Below are positions 35,245 through 44,335 of a stretch of 64,000 nt of DNA, piece after piece. Both the position numbers and the translations under genes were made by a program. The notes under the pieces are model-generated. The model saw only the letters and a program-made list of their open reading frames with translations, had not been told where the DNA came from and did not search any database. The stretch's first letter is position 1. The number at the start of each line of letters is the position of its first letter. This DNA is from Lysinibacillus macroides (GTDB lineage: Bacteria; Bacillota; Bacilli; Bacillales_A; Planococcaceae), in NCBI RefSeq assembly GCF_001281525.1, contig NZ_LGCI01000005.1, positions 752,554 through 816,553 on the forward strand, given 5' to 3'.

Positions 35245-36438
35245 TTGAAGATAGCTTCACAAAAAGTACATAATAAAAAATTATGGTTTGTACTTATTTT
35301 AGGATCACTGACGGCATTCGGGCCATTGTCGATGGATATGTACTTACCAGCATTACCACTTGTTGCAGAAGATTTAGCAACGACAGCGTCTTTTGTACAA
35401 ATGAGTATTACCTCCTGTTTATTAGGACTAGCTTTTGGTCAATTGTTATTTGGTCCCTTAAGCGATATTCATGGTCGACGTCGTCCGCTCCTTTTTACAT
35501 TGCTTATATATGCAGTAGCCTCCTTATTATGTGCATTTAGTACATCGATTTGGGCATTTATTGGTTTGCGCTTTGTCCAAGGCTTTGCAGGGGCAGCGGG
35601 CATTGTCATTGCAAGGGCATCCGCCAAAGATATGTATTCAGGGAAAGAGCTAACGAAATTTGTGGCGCTGCTTTCCTTAGTCAATGGAGCAGCACCAATA
35701 TTAGCGCCTATTTTTGGCGGTGCTGTCCTGCGCTTTGTACCATGGCCAGCAGTGTTTATTATTTTAAGCTTAATCGGCGTTGCCATGTTTTTAGCTGTTG
35801 CCTTTACACTTACAGAGACGCTACCTGAGGATAAACGAGCAGAAGGTGGGGTGCTTGCAACAGTGAAAACATTCCATCTCCTAATAAAAGACCGTGTTTT
35901 CATGGGCATTGCACTCTCACAGGCATTTGTTTCGATGGGGATGTTCGCCTATATCGCAGGCTCTCCATTTGTACTCCAAAATATTTATGAGGCAACACCA
36001 CAGCAATTTTCCTTTATTTTTGCTGCAAATGGTGTTGGCATTATTATTGCTGCACAAGTCACAGGGAAGCTTGCTAGCCAGATGGCGGAGAAAAAATTAT
36101 TGTTTTACGGTGTTCTACTGTCATTTAGCGGTGCATTACTACTGCTACTAGCTATCACATTGCAGGGGCCACTTTGGATCGTGCTGATCGCTTTATTTTT
36201 CGTTGTATCAAGTGTTGGTATTGTTGGGACAACGGCCTTTTCACTGGGGATGGAAAGACAAGGAAAAGCAGCAGGCAGTGCCTCTGCCTTTTTAGGAATT
36301 TTACCATTTGGTGGTGGCGCACTTGTGTCCCCATTAGTTGGTATTGGTGGAGAGCATACAGCTATTCCAATGAGCATCACGATTTTTGCCTGTAGCGCAG
36401 CGGCATGTCTGCTCTATCTTACATTAACAAGAGATTAG
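35245..36438 (+). CDS. Bcr/CflA-family multidrug efflux MFS transporter
   Basis: 397-aa 12-helix transporter. It has the drug:proton antiporter motif A (GPLSDIHGRRRPLL) after helix 2 and the Bcr/CflA opening GPLSMDMYLPALPLVA. Bcr members export bicyclomycin, sulfonamides and small peptides; the substrate is unknown here. The likely start is TTG 35245 with AAAGGA at normal spacing (a TTG three codons earlier is possible). A terminator follows. Confidence 0.9.
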   Translation: MKIASQKVHNKKLWFVLILGSLTAFGPLSMDMYLPALPLVAEDLATTASFVQMSITSCLLGLAFGQLLFGPLSDIHGRRRPLLFTLLIYAVASLLCAFSTSIWAFIGLRFVQGFAGAAGIVIARASAKDMYSGKELTKFVALLSLVNGAAPILAPIFGGAVLRFVPWPAVFIILSLIGVAMFLAVAFTLTETLPEDKRAEGGVLATVKTFHLLIKDRVFMGIALSQAFVSMGMFAYIAGSPFVLQNIYEATPQQFSFIFAANGVGIIIAAQVTGKLASQMAEKKLLFYGVLLSFSGALLLLLAITLQGPLWIVLIALFFVVSSVGIVGTTAFSLGMERQGKAAGSASAFLGILPFGGGALVSPLVGIGGEHTAIPMSITIFACSAAACLLYLTLTRD

Positions 36439-36457
36439 AAAATGATTGAACACTTAC

Positions 36458-36488
36458 AAAGCGACTAGGTAGCCTCTAGTCGCTTTTT
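36458..36488 (+). terminator. Terminator after the MFS gene
   Basis: GCGACTAG / CTAGTCGC stem with a seven-base loop, then TTTTT. Confidence 0.88.
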
Positions 36489-36593
36489 GTTTACCTTATT
36501 CACAACTATAGTAAAAATATTTCGATATACGATATACTTTACTATGGTAAAATATATAGTTATACATAGAAAGGAATGGAGGCATGATCTGCA

Positions 36594-37430
36594 ATGACAA
36601 CGAATCTGATAGAGCAGTGGCATCAGCAAAGAAAGACATTCAATAGTGCCGATGCCAAAAGTATTCATACGATGCATAAGCTAAAGGAGCAAGGGAAACA
36701 AGCAGAGCCAACAGAGGCAAACTTGCGTATATTAGTTGATATTTATTGTATGCTACGTATGTATAATGAAGCTTACAAGGTTTTTACAGCAGTTATGGAC
36801 TTAACGAATAAAAAAGATCAGAAAAAATATGGCTCCATTAAATATTGGGTGGATAATCCGCAACATGTAAGCCCCTTATTGCCACGAGACATTCAGGAAA
36901 CAAATGAGCTAACAACGCCATTACCAACCTTTAAATATATGCCGAATCCACTACAAACTGGTGTTTTTGAAATAGGAGAAATTGTTGTTTGTGATTGCTG
37001 TGAGCAGGAAGTAGATATTTATTGTACAAAGGGTATTTATGCAATTGAAGAGGTGGAGTATCTTTGTCCAAGCTGTATTCATAGTGGGCGGGCAGCGCAA
37101 AAATTTGACGGTGAATTTCAGCAGGATTTATTAAATCCAGAGCTTGTCAGCAATGAAGACTATACAAAGGAAGTTCTCTATCGAACACCTGGCTATATCA
37201 GCTGGCAGGGTAATAATTGGCTAGCGCATTGCACGGATTATTGTGCCTTTCTTGGTTATGTTGGCTGGCAGGAGCTAATGGATATGGGCATTACGAAGGT
37301 GCTTGAACATTTTAATGGCTATACACATGAAGAGCTAGCCGCTACTTTGCGTAATAATGGCTCACATCAAGGCTATTTATTTCAATGCTTGGAATGTCAG
37401 CAATATATTGTATACTCCGATTGGGATTAA
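36594..37430 (+). CDS. CbrC family (UPF0167) protein
   Basis: 278 aa. The C-terminal 180 residues are a CbrC domain: LPTFKYMPNPLQTGVFE, then CDCCEQEVD, EYLCPSCIHSG and AAQKFDGEFQ, ending with a second CxxC pair (FQCLECQQY). The cysteine pairs suggest zinc binding. About 95 extra N-terminal residues form a helical region not seen in E. coli CbrC, which is linked to colicin tolerance. Function unknown. GGAGG lies 14 bases upstream of the ATG. Confidence 0.8.
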   Translation: MTTNLIEQWHQQRKTFNSADAKSIHTMHKLKEQGKQAEPTEANLRILVDIYCMLRMYNEAYKVFTAVMDLTNKKDQKKYGSIKYWVDNPQHVSPLLPRDIQETNELTTPLPTFKYMPNPLQTGVFEIGEIVVCDCCEQEVDIYCTKGIYAIEEVEYLCPSCIHSGRAAQKFDGEFQQDLLNPELVSNEDYTKEVLYRTPGYISWQGNNWLAHCTDYCAFLGYVGWQELMDMGITKVLEHFNGYTHEELAATLRNNGSHQGYLFQCLECQQYIVYSDWD

Positions 37431-37472
37431 GACGAGCGAGCGTAGACAACAATGTTTTAAGGGGTTGTTAGA

Positions 37473-38516
37473 ATGTTTATTTTTGATAGGCATATGTTTA
37501 TAACATTATGCATTGGTTTAGTAGGTGCTATTATTTTTCAATTTTTACATATACCGATGCCATGGCTGCTTGGTGCTATTACAGCGGTACTGGTTGTGCA
37601 ATTGTCAACAAACGTCCAATTGAAATGGCATCGTTTTTTCCGTAATTTTGGCTTAGCGGTAGCAGGCTATTCGATTGGCTTTGCTTTTACACCAGAGGCT
37701 GTGCGGGATATTAAGCTATTTTTAGGAAGCATGATTATTTTAAATGTGTTATTTATTCTCCTGTTTTTTTGTATAAGCTATATTGTAGCGAAACGTGCTC
37801 AGTTGGATTTTGCTACAGCATTGACGTGCTGTGTACCCGGTGGCATGTCACAGATTGTTACCTTTGCTGAGGAGCAGGGGGATATGGATATAGCGGTCAT
37901 TACCTTCTTTCAAATTCTGCGTGTTCTATTAATTGTAAGCTTTGTTCCTTTACTAGTGGCAGGGGCTGGTGGACAGGACACGACAGTTGGTGGTAGCTAT
38001 ACATGGGGCTTAGCTGGGATGCTTGTACTGTGTGGTGTAGCAGGCTGGCTGGCACAAAAGATCAAAATTCCGACAAGCTATTTGCTAGGGCCTGTTTTGT
38101 TATTAATGGGTATGAATATGGTAGGAGTGAATGTACCACAATCACCCGTATCTCTGCTTCATATTGCACAGCTAATGATCGGGATTTATATTGGCTTGTT
38201 ATTGAAAAGGGAAAATTTACATTTATCGAAAAAACATTTGTTTTATGCATTTGTATCAGCAGGCATCTTTATTGGAGCTGCGTACGGTTTAACATTTGGC
38301 ATGACAAGCCTATATCGTCTTGATTTTGGCACAGGTTTTTTAAGCATTGTGCCTGGGGGGCTGGACCAAATGGGCATTATCGCCGCTTCCGTACATGCAA
38401 ATGTGACCATTGTTACGGCTTTTCAGCTCTTTCGTGTACTCGTCGTGTCGATTTTCCTTGTACCGTTTGTAAAGCTGTTTGTGAAAAAAGCGAAAACATC
38501 CCCCCTTTCCAAATAA
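37473..38516 (+). CDS. AbrB-type inner membrane protein (PF05145)
   Basis: 347-aa membrane protein made of two repeats, each with a PGG signature (CCVPGGMSQIVTFAEEQ near residue 125 and SIVPGGLDQMGIIAASVHA near 300). About ten helices. Despite the name it is not a transcription factor; the fold looks like a transporter and relatives are called ammonia monooxygenase-like. It follows cbrC by 43 bp. The ATG follows AAGGGGTTG. Confidence 0.85.
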   Translation: MFIFDRHMFITLCIGLVGAIIFQFLHIPMPWLLGAITAVLVVQLSTNVQLKWHRFFRNFGLAVAGYSIGFAFTPEAVRDIKLFLGSMIILNVLFILLFFCISYIVAKRAQLDFATALTCCVPGGMSQIVTFAEEQGDMDIAVITFFQILRVLLIVSFVPLLVAGAGGQDTTVGGSYTWGLAGMLVLCGVAGWLAQKIKIPTSYLLGPVLLLMGMNMVGVNVPQSPVSLLHIAQLMIGIYIGLLLKRENLHLSKKHLFYAFVSAGIFIGAAYGLTFGMTSLYRLDFGTGFLSIVPGGLDQMGIIAASVHANVTIVTAFQLFRVLVVSIFLVPFVKLFVKKAKTSPLSK

Positions 38517-38534
38517 TTTAAATAATGCTATGAT
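38506..38534 (+). promoter_or_regulatory. Putative promoter of the ABC-F leader
   Basis: TTTCCA, 17 bases, TATGAT, giving a start point about 30 bp before the leader-peptide ATG. Confidence 0.5.
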
Positions 38535-38567
38535 AGAAGTAATTATTGTGAACGGAGGTGAAAAGGA

Positions 38568-38708
38568 ATGAAAAATAACGCTACGAAAACATGTGTAAAA
38601 GTGGATACTGCGATGTATTTTGCACGTGTGATTACTTTTGATTTTGCGAACAACGGGAGAGGTCTGTCCATTTTTAAGCAAAATCAAATAATAAACGTAG
38701 CGAATTAA
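38568..38708 (+). CDS. Leader peptide upstream of the ABC-F gene
   Basis: 46-aa ORF (MKNNATKTCVKVDTAMYFAR, VITFDFANNGRGLSIFK, QNQIINVAN) with ATG preceded by GGAGGTGAAAAGG, an excellent ribosome binding site. It ends 29 bases before an intrinsic terminator that itself precedes the ABC-F start. This is the organisation of ribosome-mediated attenuators upstream of ABC-F and other ribosome-protection genes: drug-stalled ribosomes on the leader would stop the terminator from forming. Its peptide has no other recognised function. Confidence 0.7.
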   Translation: MKNNATKTCVKVDTAMYFARVITFDFANNGRGLSIFKQNQIINVAN

Positions 38709-38737
38709 CCATTCTTTTTCACAAATGATATGAGAAG

Positions 38738-38767
38738 AAGACTGCTTGTTAATGAGCAGTCTTTTTT
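38738..38767 (+). terminator. Attenuator terminator before the ABC-F gene
   Basis: Perfect 9-bp stem AAGACTGCT / AGCAGTCTT, 8-base loop, then TTTT. It lies between the leader peptide and the ABC-F ATG, so it must be read through for expression. CTTTTTC (38714-38720) can pair with GAAGAAG (38734-38740) and so compete with the left arm. Confidence 0.75.
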
Positions 38768-38811
38768 GTGTTCTAAAGATGTTTTCGCACGTTTCATTGG
38801 AGGAAAAAACG

Positions 38812-40602
38812 ATGCAAATCAAAGCTGAACAACTACAAAAAATTATGGGTGGCAATAAATTATTCGAGAATTTACAGCTAGAGGTCAATAGTGGGGAGCA
38901 TGTGGCGATTGTTGGCGTAAATGGCAGTGGGAAAACAACGCTATTACAATTGTTAGCAGGCATTGATACCCCTGATAAGGGACGCATTATTAAAAGTAAG
39001 GAAGCAACGATTGGCTATTTACATCAAATTCCGCATTATCTAGGACATTCTGTTAAGGAAGTGCTGGAGGAGGCATTCGCGGAACTTTATACATTAAAGA
39101 AAAAAATGACACAGCTTGAGCAAGAGATGCAATCTACGGTAACGGATAAAATATTATTGCAATACGGGCAAATACAGGAGCAATTTATGTTACAGGGGGG
39201 CTATGAGGTAGAGGCTCAGCTAGCAATGATTACCAATGGGCTGGGGCTAACAAAGATGCTTGAGCAGCCATTTAGTAGCTTAAGCGGTGGCGAAAAAACA
39301 AAGGTGATGCTTGGTCAAATTTTATTAAAAAAGCCATCTATTTTGCTGTTAGATGAACCGACGAATCACCTGGATATGCAGGCAATTGAATGGCTTGAAC
39401 AATATGTCCGAAATTTTGAAGGCATTGTGATTGTTGTATCTCATGACCGCCATTTTATGAATCAGGTGGCACATAAAATTATTGAAATTGAGGATGGCGA
39501 GGCTTTTACGTATAACGGTCATTATGATGCCTTTGTCGCACAAAAAGAGGCAAAAATTGAACAACAATTTGCGAGCTATGAAGAACAGCAAAAGAAAATT
39601 AAAAAAATGCAGGAAGCGATTAAGCGTTTAAGACAATGGGCAAATGAAGCGGATAATGCAGCGATGCACCGACGCGCGAAAAGCATGGAAAAAGCGTTGG
39701 CACGTATTGAGCGCGTTAAGAAGCCCATTCCAAAAAAGAAAATGAATCTAGCTTTAACAATGGCAGAGCGCAGTGGCAAAGAGGTTGTACAGCTAGAAGG
39801 CATTTGTCATGAATTTGAACAGCCGTTGTTCCAGAACAGTCATCTCGCTATTTATTTTGGAGAGCGTGTTGCAATCGTGGGTAGCAATGGTAGCGGAAAA
39901 TCTACATTATTAAAAATAATACTAGGAGAGATTGCTCCTGACCGTGGTATTTGCAATGTTGGTAGCAATGTCAAATTTGGCTATTTATCACAGCAATTTG
40001 AGCATAAAAATCCAGCGATCCGCTTAATCGATGCCTTTCGCGAAAAAGTGGCTGTATCTGAGGCTGAGGCTCGTCATATACTGGCACAGTTTTTATTTTA
40101 CGGCTATGATGTCTTTAAAAAGGTAAAGGATTTGAGTGGTGGGGAAAAAATGCGTTTACGCTTAGCGCAATTAATGCATGAGGATATAAATGTTCTAATT
40201 TTGGATGAACCGACCAATCATTTAGATATTGAAGCAAGAGAGGTATTAGAGGATACATTGGCATCCTTTGAAGGAACAATTATTGGCGTGTCCCATGACC
40301 GCTATTTTCTACAAAAAATATTTACGAAAACAGCATGGATTGAAGAGCAAAGAATGACTGTGTTTGAGGGTGATTATGAATGGGCTAGACAGAAGCGGCA
40401 GGAATTGATGCAACAAGTGGTTGAAAAAGAAACATCAAAGAAATTACAGCCCACTAAAAAGGAGCTACCAATCGACCAGCAAATTGAAAAGCTGGAGGCA
40501 AAGCTACAGGCATCATCACTCGGACAAGAGCAGCGTCAAAAGCTTCAGCAACAGTTAGAAAATTTATATGAAAGATGGGTAGAGGAGGAAGATCATGTAT
40601 GA
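38812..40602 (+). CDS. ABC-F type ribosomal protection protein
   Basis: 596-aa soluble ATPase with two ABC cassettes and no membrane domain. Walker A motifs are VGVNGSGKTT (35-43) and VGSNGSGKST (about 360); the signatures are SSLSGGEKTK and KDLSGGEKMR; the Walker B pair is LLLDEPTNHLD and LILDEPTNHLD. A long helical linker (about 240-320) with a basic, Lys/Arg-rich tip is the antibiotic resistance domain that reaches the peptidyl-transferase centre and displaces drugs. The start is ATG 38812 behind GGAGG. It is under the leader-peptide attenuator. The linker resembles VmlR/Lsa/Msr-type ARE proteins, but I cannot say which drug it protects against. It overlaps the GNAT gene by eight bases. 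Confidence 0.88.
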   Translation: MQIKAEQLQKIMGGNKLFENLQLEVNSGEHVAIVGVNGSGKTTLLQLLAGIDTPDKGRIIKSKEATIGYLHQIPHYLGHSVKEVLEEAFAELYTLKKKMTQLEQEMQSTVTDKILLQYGQIQEQFMLQGGYEVEAQLAMITNGLGLTKMLEQPFSSLSGGEKTKVMLGQILLKKPSILLLDEPTNHLDMQAIEWLEQYVRNFEGIVIVVSHDRHFMNQVAHKIIEIEDGEAFTYNGHYDAFVAQKEAKIEQQFASYEEQQKKIKKMQEAIKRLRQWANEADNAAMHRRAKSMEKALARIERVKKPIPKKKMNLALTMAERSGKEVVQLEGICHEFEQPLFQNSHLAIYFGERVAIVGSNGSGKSTLLKIILGEIAPDRGICNVGSNVKFGYLSQQFEHKNPAIRLIDAFREKVAVSEAEARHILAQFLFYGYDVFKKVKDLSGGEKMRLRLAQLMHEDINVLILDEPTNHLDIEAREVLEDTLASFEGTIIGVSHDRYFLQKIFTKTAWIEEQRMTVFEGDYEWARQKRQELMQQVVEKETSKKLQPTKKELPIDQQIEKLEAKLQASSLGQEQRQKLQQQLENLYERWVEEEDHV

Positions 40603-41383
40603 CTTAGAGCAGATTATGCAGCTTGATATTGATTATATGAAAAAAATTAGTACAATAGAACTATGTAAGGAAGGCGCTTTTGCGTATAATCAAGCATTAC
40701 CAAACTATTATGATGCAAATCATGCACATATTTGGCGTAAGATAGCTGATCCAGCAACATTTTTACAGAATATAAAAGATTTTTATCAGACAAACTCTCT
40801 TATTCCGAGGCTGTATTTATACAATCTGGAGGATAATCCGTCCTGCATAAAGGCATTAGAAAAACACGGCTTTCAATATGAATATTTTATAGATAATATC
40901 CAATGCTGGAATAGTGAGTATGCACCACTTACACCAAATAGTGCGATTCAGATTGAACGCGTAACAGATGCCAATATGGAGGAGGCGCTAGCAGTCGAAA
41001 TGAGTATTACGACATTTGGAGAGCCTTCACTTATTCAACAAGCTTTTACCCAAACATACCGCTCTCCGCATTTTACGTATTATTTATTAAGACTAGAGGG
41101 GAAAGCGTGCTGCTCGGCAAATATTTTTGTATCAGGAAATCAAGGAAGGGTTGAAAGTGTAGCAACTATTGAAGGCTATAGAGGACGAGGGCTGATCGGC
41201 TATATGTTACGGCATATTCAGCAGCAGTCCGTAGAATGGGGACTAAAGCATTTATGGATTTTACCGATCAATGAGCAAGTAGCAAAGGTTTATCATCGAG
41301 CAAATTTTAAATCTGTCGGAAAAATCGCCTCTATTCATGCGTTTACAGAGGGCAAAAGTCTCCAAGAGATACGACAAATATAA
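40595..41383 (+). CDS. GNAT-family acetyltransferase
   Basis: 262-aa protein whose C-terminal half is a GNAT domain: VESVATIEGYRGRGLIGYML (acetyl-CoA loop Q/R-x-x-G-x-G) and a C-terminal NEQVAKVYHRANFKSVGKIA. The N-terminal half is a GNAT-like extension. The first eight bases overlap the ABC-F gene, so it is translationally coupled and shares the attenuator. A GNAT next to a ribosome-protection gene could modify a drug; the acceptor is unknown. Confidence 0.8.
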   Translation: MYDLEQIMQLDIDYMKKISTIELCKEGAFAYNQALPNYYDANHAHIWRKIADPATFLQNIKDFYQTNSLIPRLYLYNLEDNPSCIKALEKHGFQYEYFIDNIQCWNSEYAPLTPNSAIQIERVTDANMEEALAVEMSITTFGEPSLIQQAFTQTYRSPHFTYYLLRLEGKACCSANIFVSGNQGRVESVATIEGYRGRGLIGYMLRHIQQQSVEWGLKHLWILPINEQVAKVYHRANFKSVGKIASIHAFTEGKSLQEIRQI

Positions 41384-41550
41384 GATGTTGCGAGATAAAA
41401 TTTCCCATAAACCTTCACTGTTTTGTTATACTAACTAGTACCAGCCATTTAAGATTTTAAATGATTGCTAACAGTTTTTACTTGAAAAAATGCTGTATTC
41501 GATTTATTGTCTTTAAAAGATACTTGTTTAATGGACTTGGAGGATAGGAA

Positions 41551-42285
41551 ATGCACGGAATTTATATACGCTACAATGTCTCAGAAGAAACCCAAGCAGC
41601 TCAATGGCCTAAACAAATAAATGCATTTGCGTATGTTCAACGCGACAAACCACAACAAGATAATGCTAACTTGCTGTCGACGGAAGAGCTAAAAAGCCAT
41701 GCTATTCGCTATATTAAAAGCTTAAAAGACAATGCAAGTGTCCATTTAGTAGAGCAACGCAATGGGGAAATTGAACATTTCAATCGACGTTATATGGAAT
41801 CATTAAAAGTAAAAGAAAATATTGATTCACAGCTTATTAATTTAGAGGAAATTCGTCTGCTATTGCAATTAATGAATGTACTTAATTTATCACATGGTTT
41901 TGGAGAAAATGCTGGGAAACTCTTACGCCAAATTACGCCATATGCAAAAGAGGTTGAGCATCCAACCTTTCAAACAACTCGCGTTGAGCGACATTTCTAC
42001 ACAGAATTAATCGAACAAATTGAAGCGGTCTATGCGCGAATTATGCGCCAGCACAACCCCTCTACAACGGAAATGCAGCATTCAGAAAAGCTCTGGACAA
42101 CTGTATGCGAGCAAGCCATCGAAAAGGTAGAGGCGCGAATTGAACGCTTATCGTCTATTAAATTAAAGCATGAGAAAAATTTACTCGAGTTTAGTCAATT
42201 AAAAAAGCAAAATATCGAGGCAAAGGAACGTCTCGATCACGCTGTGAACGAGCTTGATGCTATTTTAAATGTTTTAGAATCCTAA
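41551..42285 (+). CDS. Unknown coiled-coil protein
   Basis: 244 aa. The N-terminal 60 residues are a small domain (MHGIYIRYNVSEETQAAQWP, AFAYVQRDKPQQD). The remainder is helical with coiled-coil pattern (about 65-110 and 195-244). No signal or membrane segment. GGAGGATAGG precedes the ATG. No family recognised; cytosolic scaffold or regulator are guesses only. Confidence 0.6.
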   Translation: MHGIYIRYNVSEETQAAQWPKQINAFAYVQRDKPQQDNANLLSTEELKSHAIRYIKSLKDNASVHLVEQRNGEIEHFNRRYMESLKVKENIDSQLINLEEIRLLLQLMNVLNLSHGFGENAGKLLRQITPYAKEVEHPTFQTTRVERHFYTELIEQIEAVYARIMRQHNPSTTEMQHSEKLWTTVCEQAIEKVEARIERLSSIKLKHEKNLLEFSQLKKQNIEAKERLDHAVNELDAILNVLES

Positions 42286-42332
42286 AAAAGCATGTCTGCC
42301 GATTGAACTGCCAATCGGTGACATGCTTTTTT
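42284..42332. terminator. Strong terminator, usable from both sides
   Basis: Long stem of AAAAAAGCATGTC and TGCCGATTG against CCAATCGG and GACATGCTTTTTT. It closes the coiled-coil gene and faces the convergent small membrane gene. Confidence 0.85.
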
Positions 42333-42422
42333 GGATGGCTGATGAGACAGCACGATGAAAGTAGGGGATAGCAACGAAAAAGCAGCGGAAAGGGTGCTAA
42401 AAGTGACGGATAGCGTGTGCTT

Positions 42423-42794
42423 TTATTTGCCCTCCACTTGCTCGCGCTTAGCTTGTCTGGAAATACGTAGTAAATCAAGCCCAAGTAATATCACAATCAG
42501 ATAGAATAGCGGACTTGGGAACGATAGCCCAATTTGTGACTTGCCGCCAAGTAATGTTAAGACAATCCATAGCCCAACTGTATAGAAGGTTAAACCAACA
42601 TAGGCTTTTTTAGACAGCTTTTTATAGTGTCCTTTATCGATAGCGATCCGAACAATCACTAAAACAATAAGTATGATAAGAATTAGCTTTTTCGTTAATA
42701 TCGCAGCAAATGCTGTGTGAGGAAAGAAATCATTGACGAATAGGGCTGTGAAAAATAAAAGAATACAAATATTTAAAATCGTTGAAAGCTTCAT
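42423..42794 (-). CDS. Small four-helix membrane protein, unknown
   Basis: 123-aa protein with four hydrophobic segments (about 5-22, 34-50, 66-84, 94-112) ending RISRQAKREQVEGK. The start is set at ATG 42794, which has AAGGAG six bases upstream; the open frame reaches a TTG seven codons earlier without a site. It is the last non-phage gene before the prophage. No family recognised. Confidence 0.65.
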   Translation of the reverse strand: MKLSTILNICILLFFTALFVNDFFPHTAFAAILTKKLILIILIVLVIVRIAIDKGHYKKLSKKAYVGLTFYTVGLWIVLTLLGGKSQIGLSFPSPLFYLIVILLGLDLLRISRQAKREQVEGK

Positions 42795-42881
42795 GTCAAT
42801 CTCCTTCGTTGCCAAAATACCTTCCTATTGTAACATGATTGACTGCGATAAAAATAATTTTATGTATAGCGTAAAAGTTGT

Positions 42882-43553
42882 TTATTTTTTCGTGGATGCA
42901 TCCTGGTATCTTTTAAGCATTGTAGCAAATTGCTCACGTGTTAAAAAGTTTTGCGGGTTTGAGCCATCTGTAATACCTTGATTTTTTAACCATTCCCATG
43001 CAGCGTTATGGGTTTTAGAGGCTTTTTGAGAAGAAATAATGGGCTGCTTTGTTTTTAATGCCTCTTCAAGCTGTTTGATTTTATTTAGTAATTCGGTATA
43101 TTGTGACATTGTTAGCTCTCCTTTACTAGCTGTTTGATTTGTTAATGAAATATAATTCATCGGGTCAATGGCATTTGGCTGCCCAGTAGCCCATAATCCT
43201 TGGTGAATTTCGAAATGCAGATGGATGCCAAACGCTCGACCCGTATTGCCCATCACACCAACTTGCTGGCCTTGCTGCACCCGTTGTCCCACGCGCACAC
43301 AAGAGGAATCTAAATGGGCATAATTTGTTTCATAGGTTTTACCATTAATCGTATGCCTAATCATGACAACATTCCCATAGCTACTTAAAGCTTGCGCTCG
43401 ACTAATGACACCTGCTGCACTAGCATAAATCGGAACTTTCCCAGTCGCTGCCAAGTCAATACCTTGGTGCCATTCCTTACCAAACCCCAGATTCCTCCAG
43501 CCAAATGGACTTGTTAATCTTGCATTTTTTACTGGACAGATAAAGTTTGTCAT
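42882..43553 (-). CDS. Phage endolysin: M23 endopeptidase with SLH-like module
   Basis: 223-aa peptidoglycan hydrolase. The M23 metalloprotease domain has both zinc motifs, WHQGIDLA near residue 30 and GIHLHFEIH near 110. After a Gln/Ser-rich linker (about 145-180) comes an SLH-like half-module (WEWLKNQGITDGSNPQ, LTREQFATMLKRYQ) that should bind the same wall polymer as host S-layer proteins. The start is ATG 43553 with GAGGG upstream; an earlier ATG overlaps the holin stop (ATGA). It is made with the holin for lysis. Confidence 0.85.
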   Translation of the reverse strand: MTNFICPVKNARLTSPFGWRNLGFGKEWHQGIDLAATGKVPIYASAAGVISRAQALSSYGNVVMIRHTINGKTYETNYAHLDSSCVRVGQRVQQGQQVGVMGNTGRAFGIHLHFEIHQGLWATGQPNAIDPMNYISLTNQTASKGELTMSQYTELLNKIKQLEEALKTKQPIISSQKASKTHNAAWEWLKNQGITDGSNPQNFLTREQFATMLKRYQDASTKK

Positions 43554-43564
43554 TAATGATTCCC

Positions 43565-43834
43565 TCATTTCGGTTTTTTATAGGTTAATGCTTGTGATGA
43601 ATCCCCCAAGTGAGCTGTTGTAGGATCTAAAACGGCATTATATATACTGACAGCAATTAACACTAATACATATGGGTTAGAGGCTGCATTGATTAGTAAG
43701 CTCTTGACACTTCCCCAAGTAGTTAAATCTGCTCCCGTAATCCCGTAATAGGCAAATAGTGGGGTAATAATAGATAAACCTACCGTAATCCAAAATTGAG
43801 GATTATGAATACGAACGTTCCAATTAATTTTCAT
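43565..43834 (-). CDS. Phage holin, phi-LC3 type
   Basis: 89-aa protein starting MKINWNVRIHNPQFWITVGL with two membrane helices and the family C-terminus DPTTAHLGDSSQALTYKKPK. These features identify the phi-LC3 holin family, which forms pores that release the endolysin. The start is ATG 43834 behind AAAGGAATTG. It overlaps the endolysin reading region by ATGA. Confidence 0.88.
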   Translation of the reverse strand: MKINWNVRIHNPQFWITVGLSIITPLFAYYGITGADLTTWGSVKSLLINAASNPYVLVLIAVSIYNAVLDPTTAHLGDSSQALTYKKPK

Positions 43835-43851
43835 GGCGATCAATTCCTTTC

Positions 43852-44265
43852 CTATAGCCCTAATGATTTTAAAAGAAGGGCGCCAATAATGACTGTAGGG
43901 AGCAGTATCCACCAGTGAAGGTATTGTTTTATCATGTCACCAATTGAAAGGCTACCCTTTGCCGTTTCCTGCTCTAAATCCTCTTCAATGCCATCCACAC
44001 GCTTACCAATCTCTTTAACATCCTCTTGTAATTCCACCTGTGACATATTTAACTTTGTTAGATTGATATTGATATTATTAAACGTTTTATCCAAACTATT
44101 TAATTGGATTTGTTGATGCTTATTCATTTCCTGCTGCTGCTCAGATACAACGGTTAAACGATGGAGCAATTCATTATTACCCTCTAATTTAGAAATTCGG
44201 CTTTTTTGATTCTTGATTTCAACTTCTACACTAGCTAATCGCTCACCAAATTTTTCATTTTGCAT
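43852..44265 (-). CDS. XhlA-like lysis accessory protein
   Basis: 137 aa: a long coiled coil (about 10-110; MNKHQQIQLNSLDKTFNNIN and similar) followed by one C-terminal membrane helix (WWILLPTVIIGALLLKSLGL). This is the layout of XhlA/BhlA hemolysin-type proteins that cooperate with holins. The start is ATG 44265; the family assignment rests on layout. Confidence 0.7.
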   Translation of the reverse strand: MQNEKFGERLASVEVEIKNQKSRISKLEGNNELLHRLTVVSEQQQEMNKHQQIQLNSLDKTFNNININLTKLNMSQVELQEDVKEIGKRVDGIEEDLEQETAKGSLSIGDMIKQYLHWWILLPTVIIGALLLKSLGL

Positions 44266-44291
44266 GTAATCACCGACTTTTATCAATTATT

Positions 44292-44329
44292 AAAGGATTA
44301 GGAGGGAGATAACTCCCACCTATCCTTTT
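44292..44329 (-). terminator. Terminator before the lysis module
   Basis: AAAGGAT-x-AGG-x-GGGAG stem against CTCCC-ACC-TATCCTTT, seven bases past the stop of the DUF1617-like gene, followed by an A/T-rich run. Confidence 0.6.
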
Positions 44330-44335
44330 AAGAAA

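Noticed and set aside
42795-42881. Prophage attachment site
   Set aside because: Only one end of the prophage is in the window, so a matching repeat cannot be seen.
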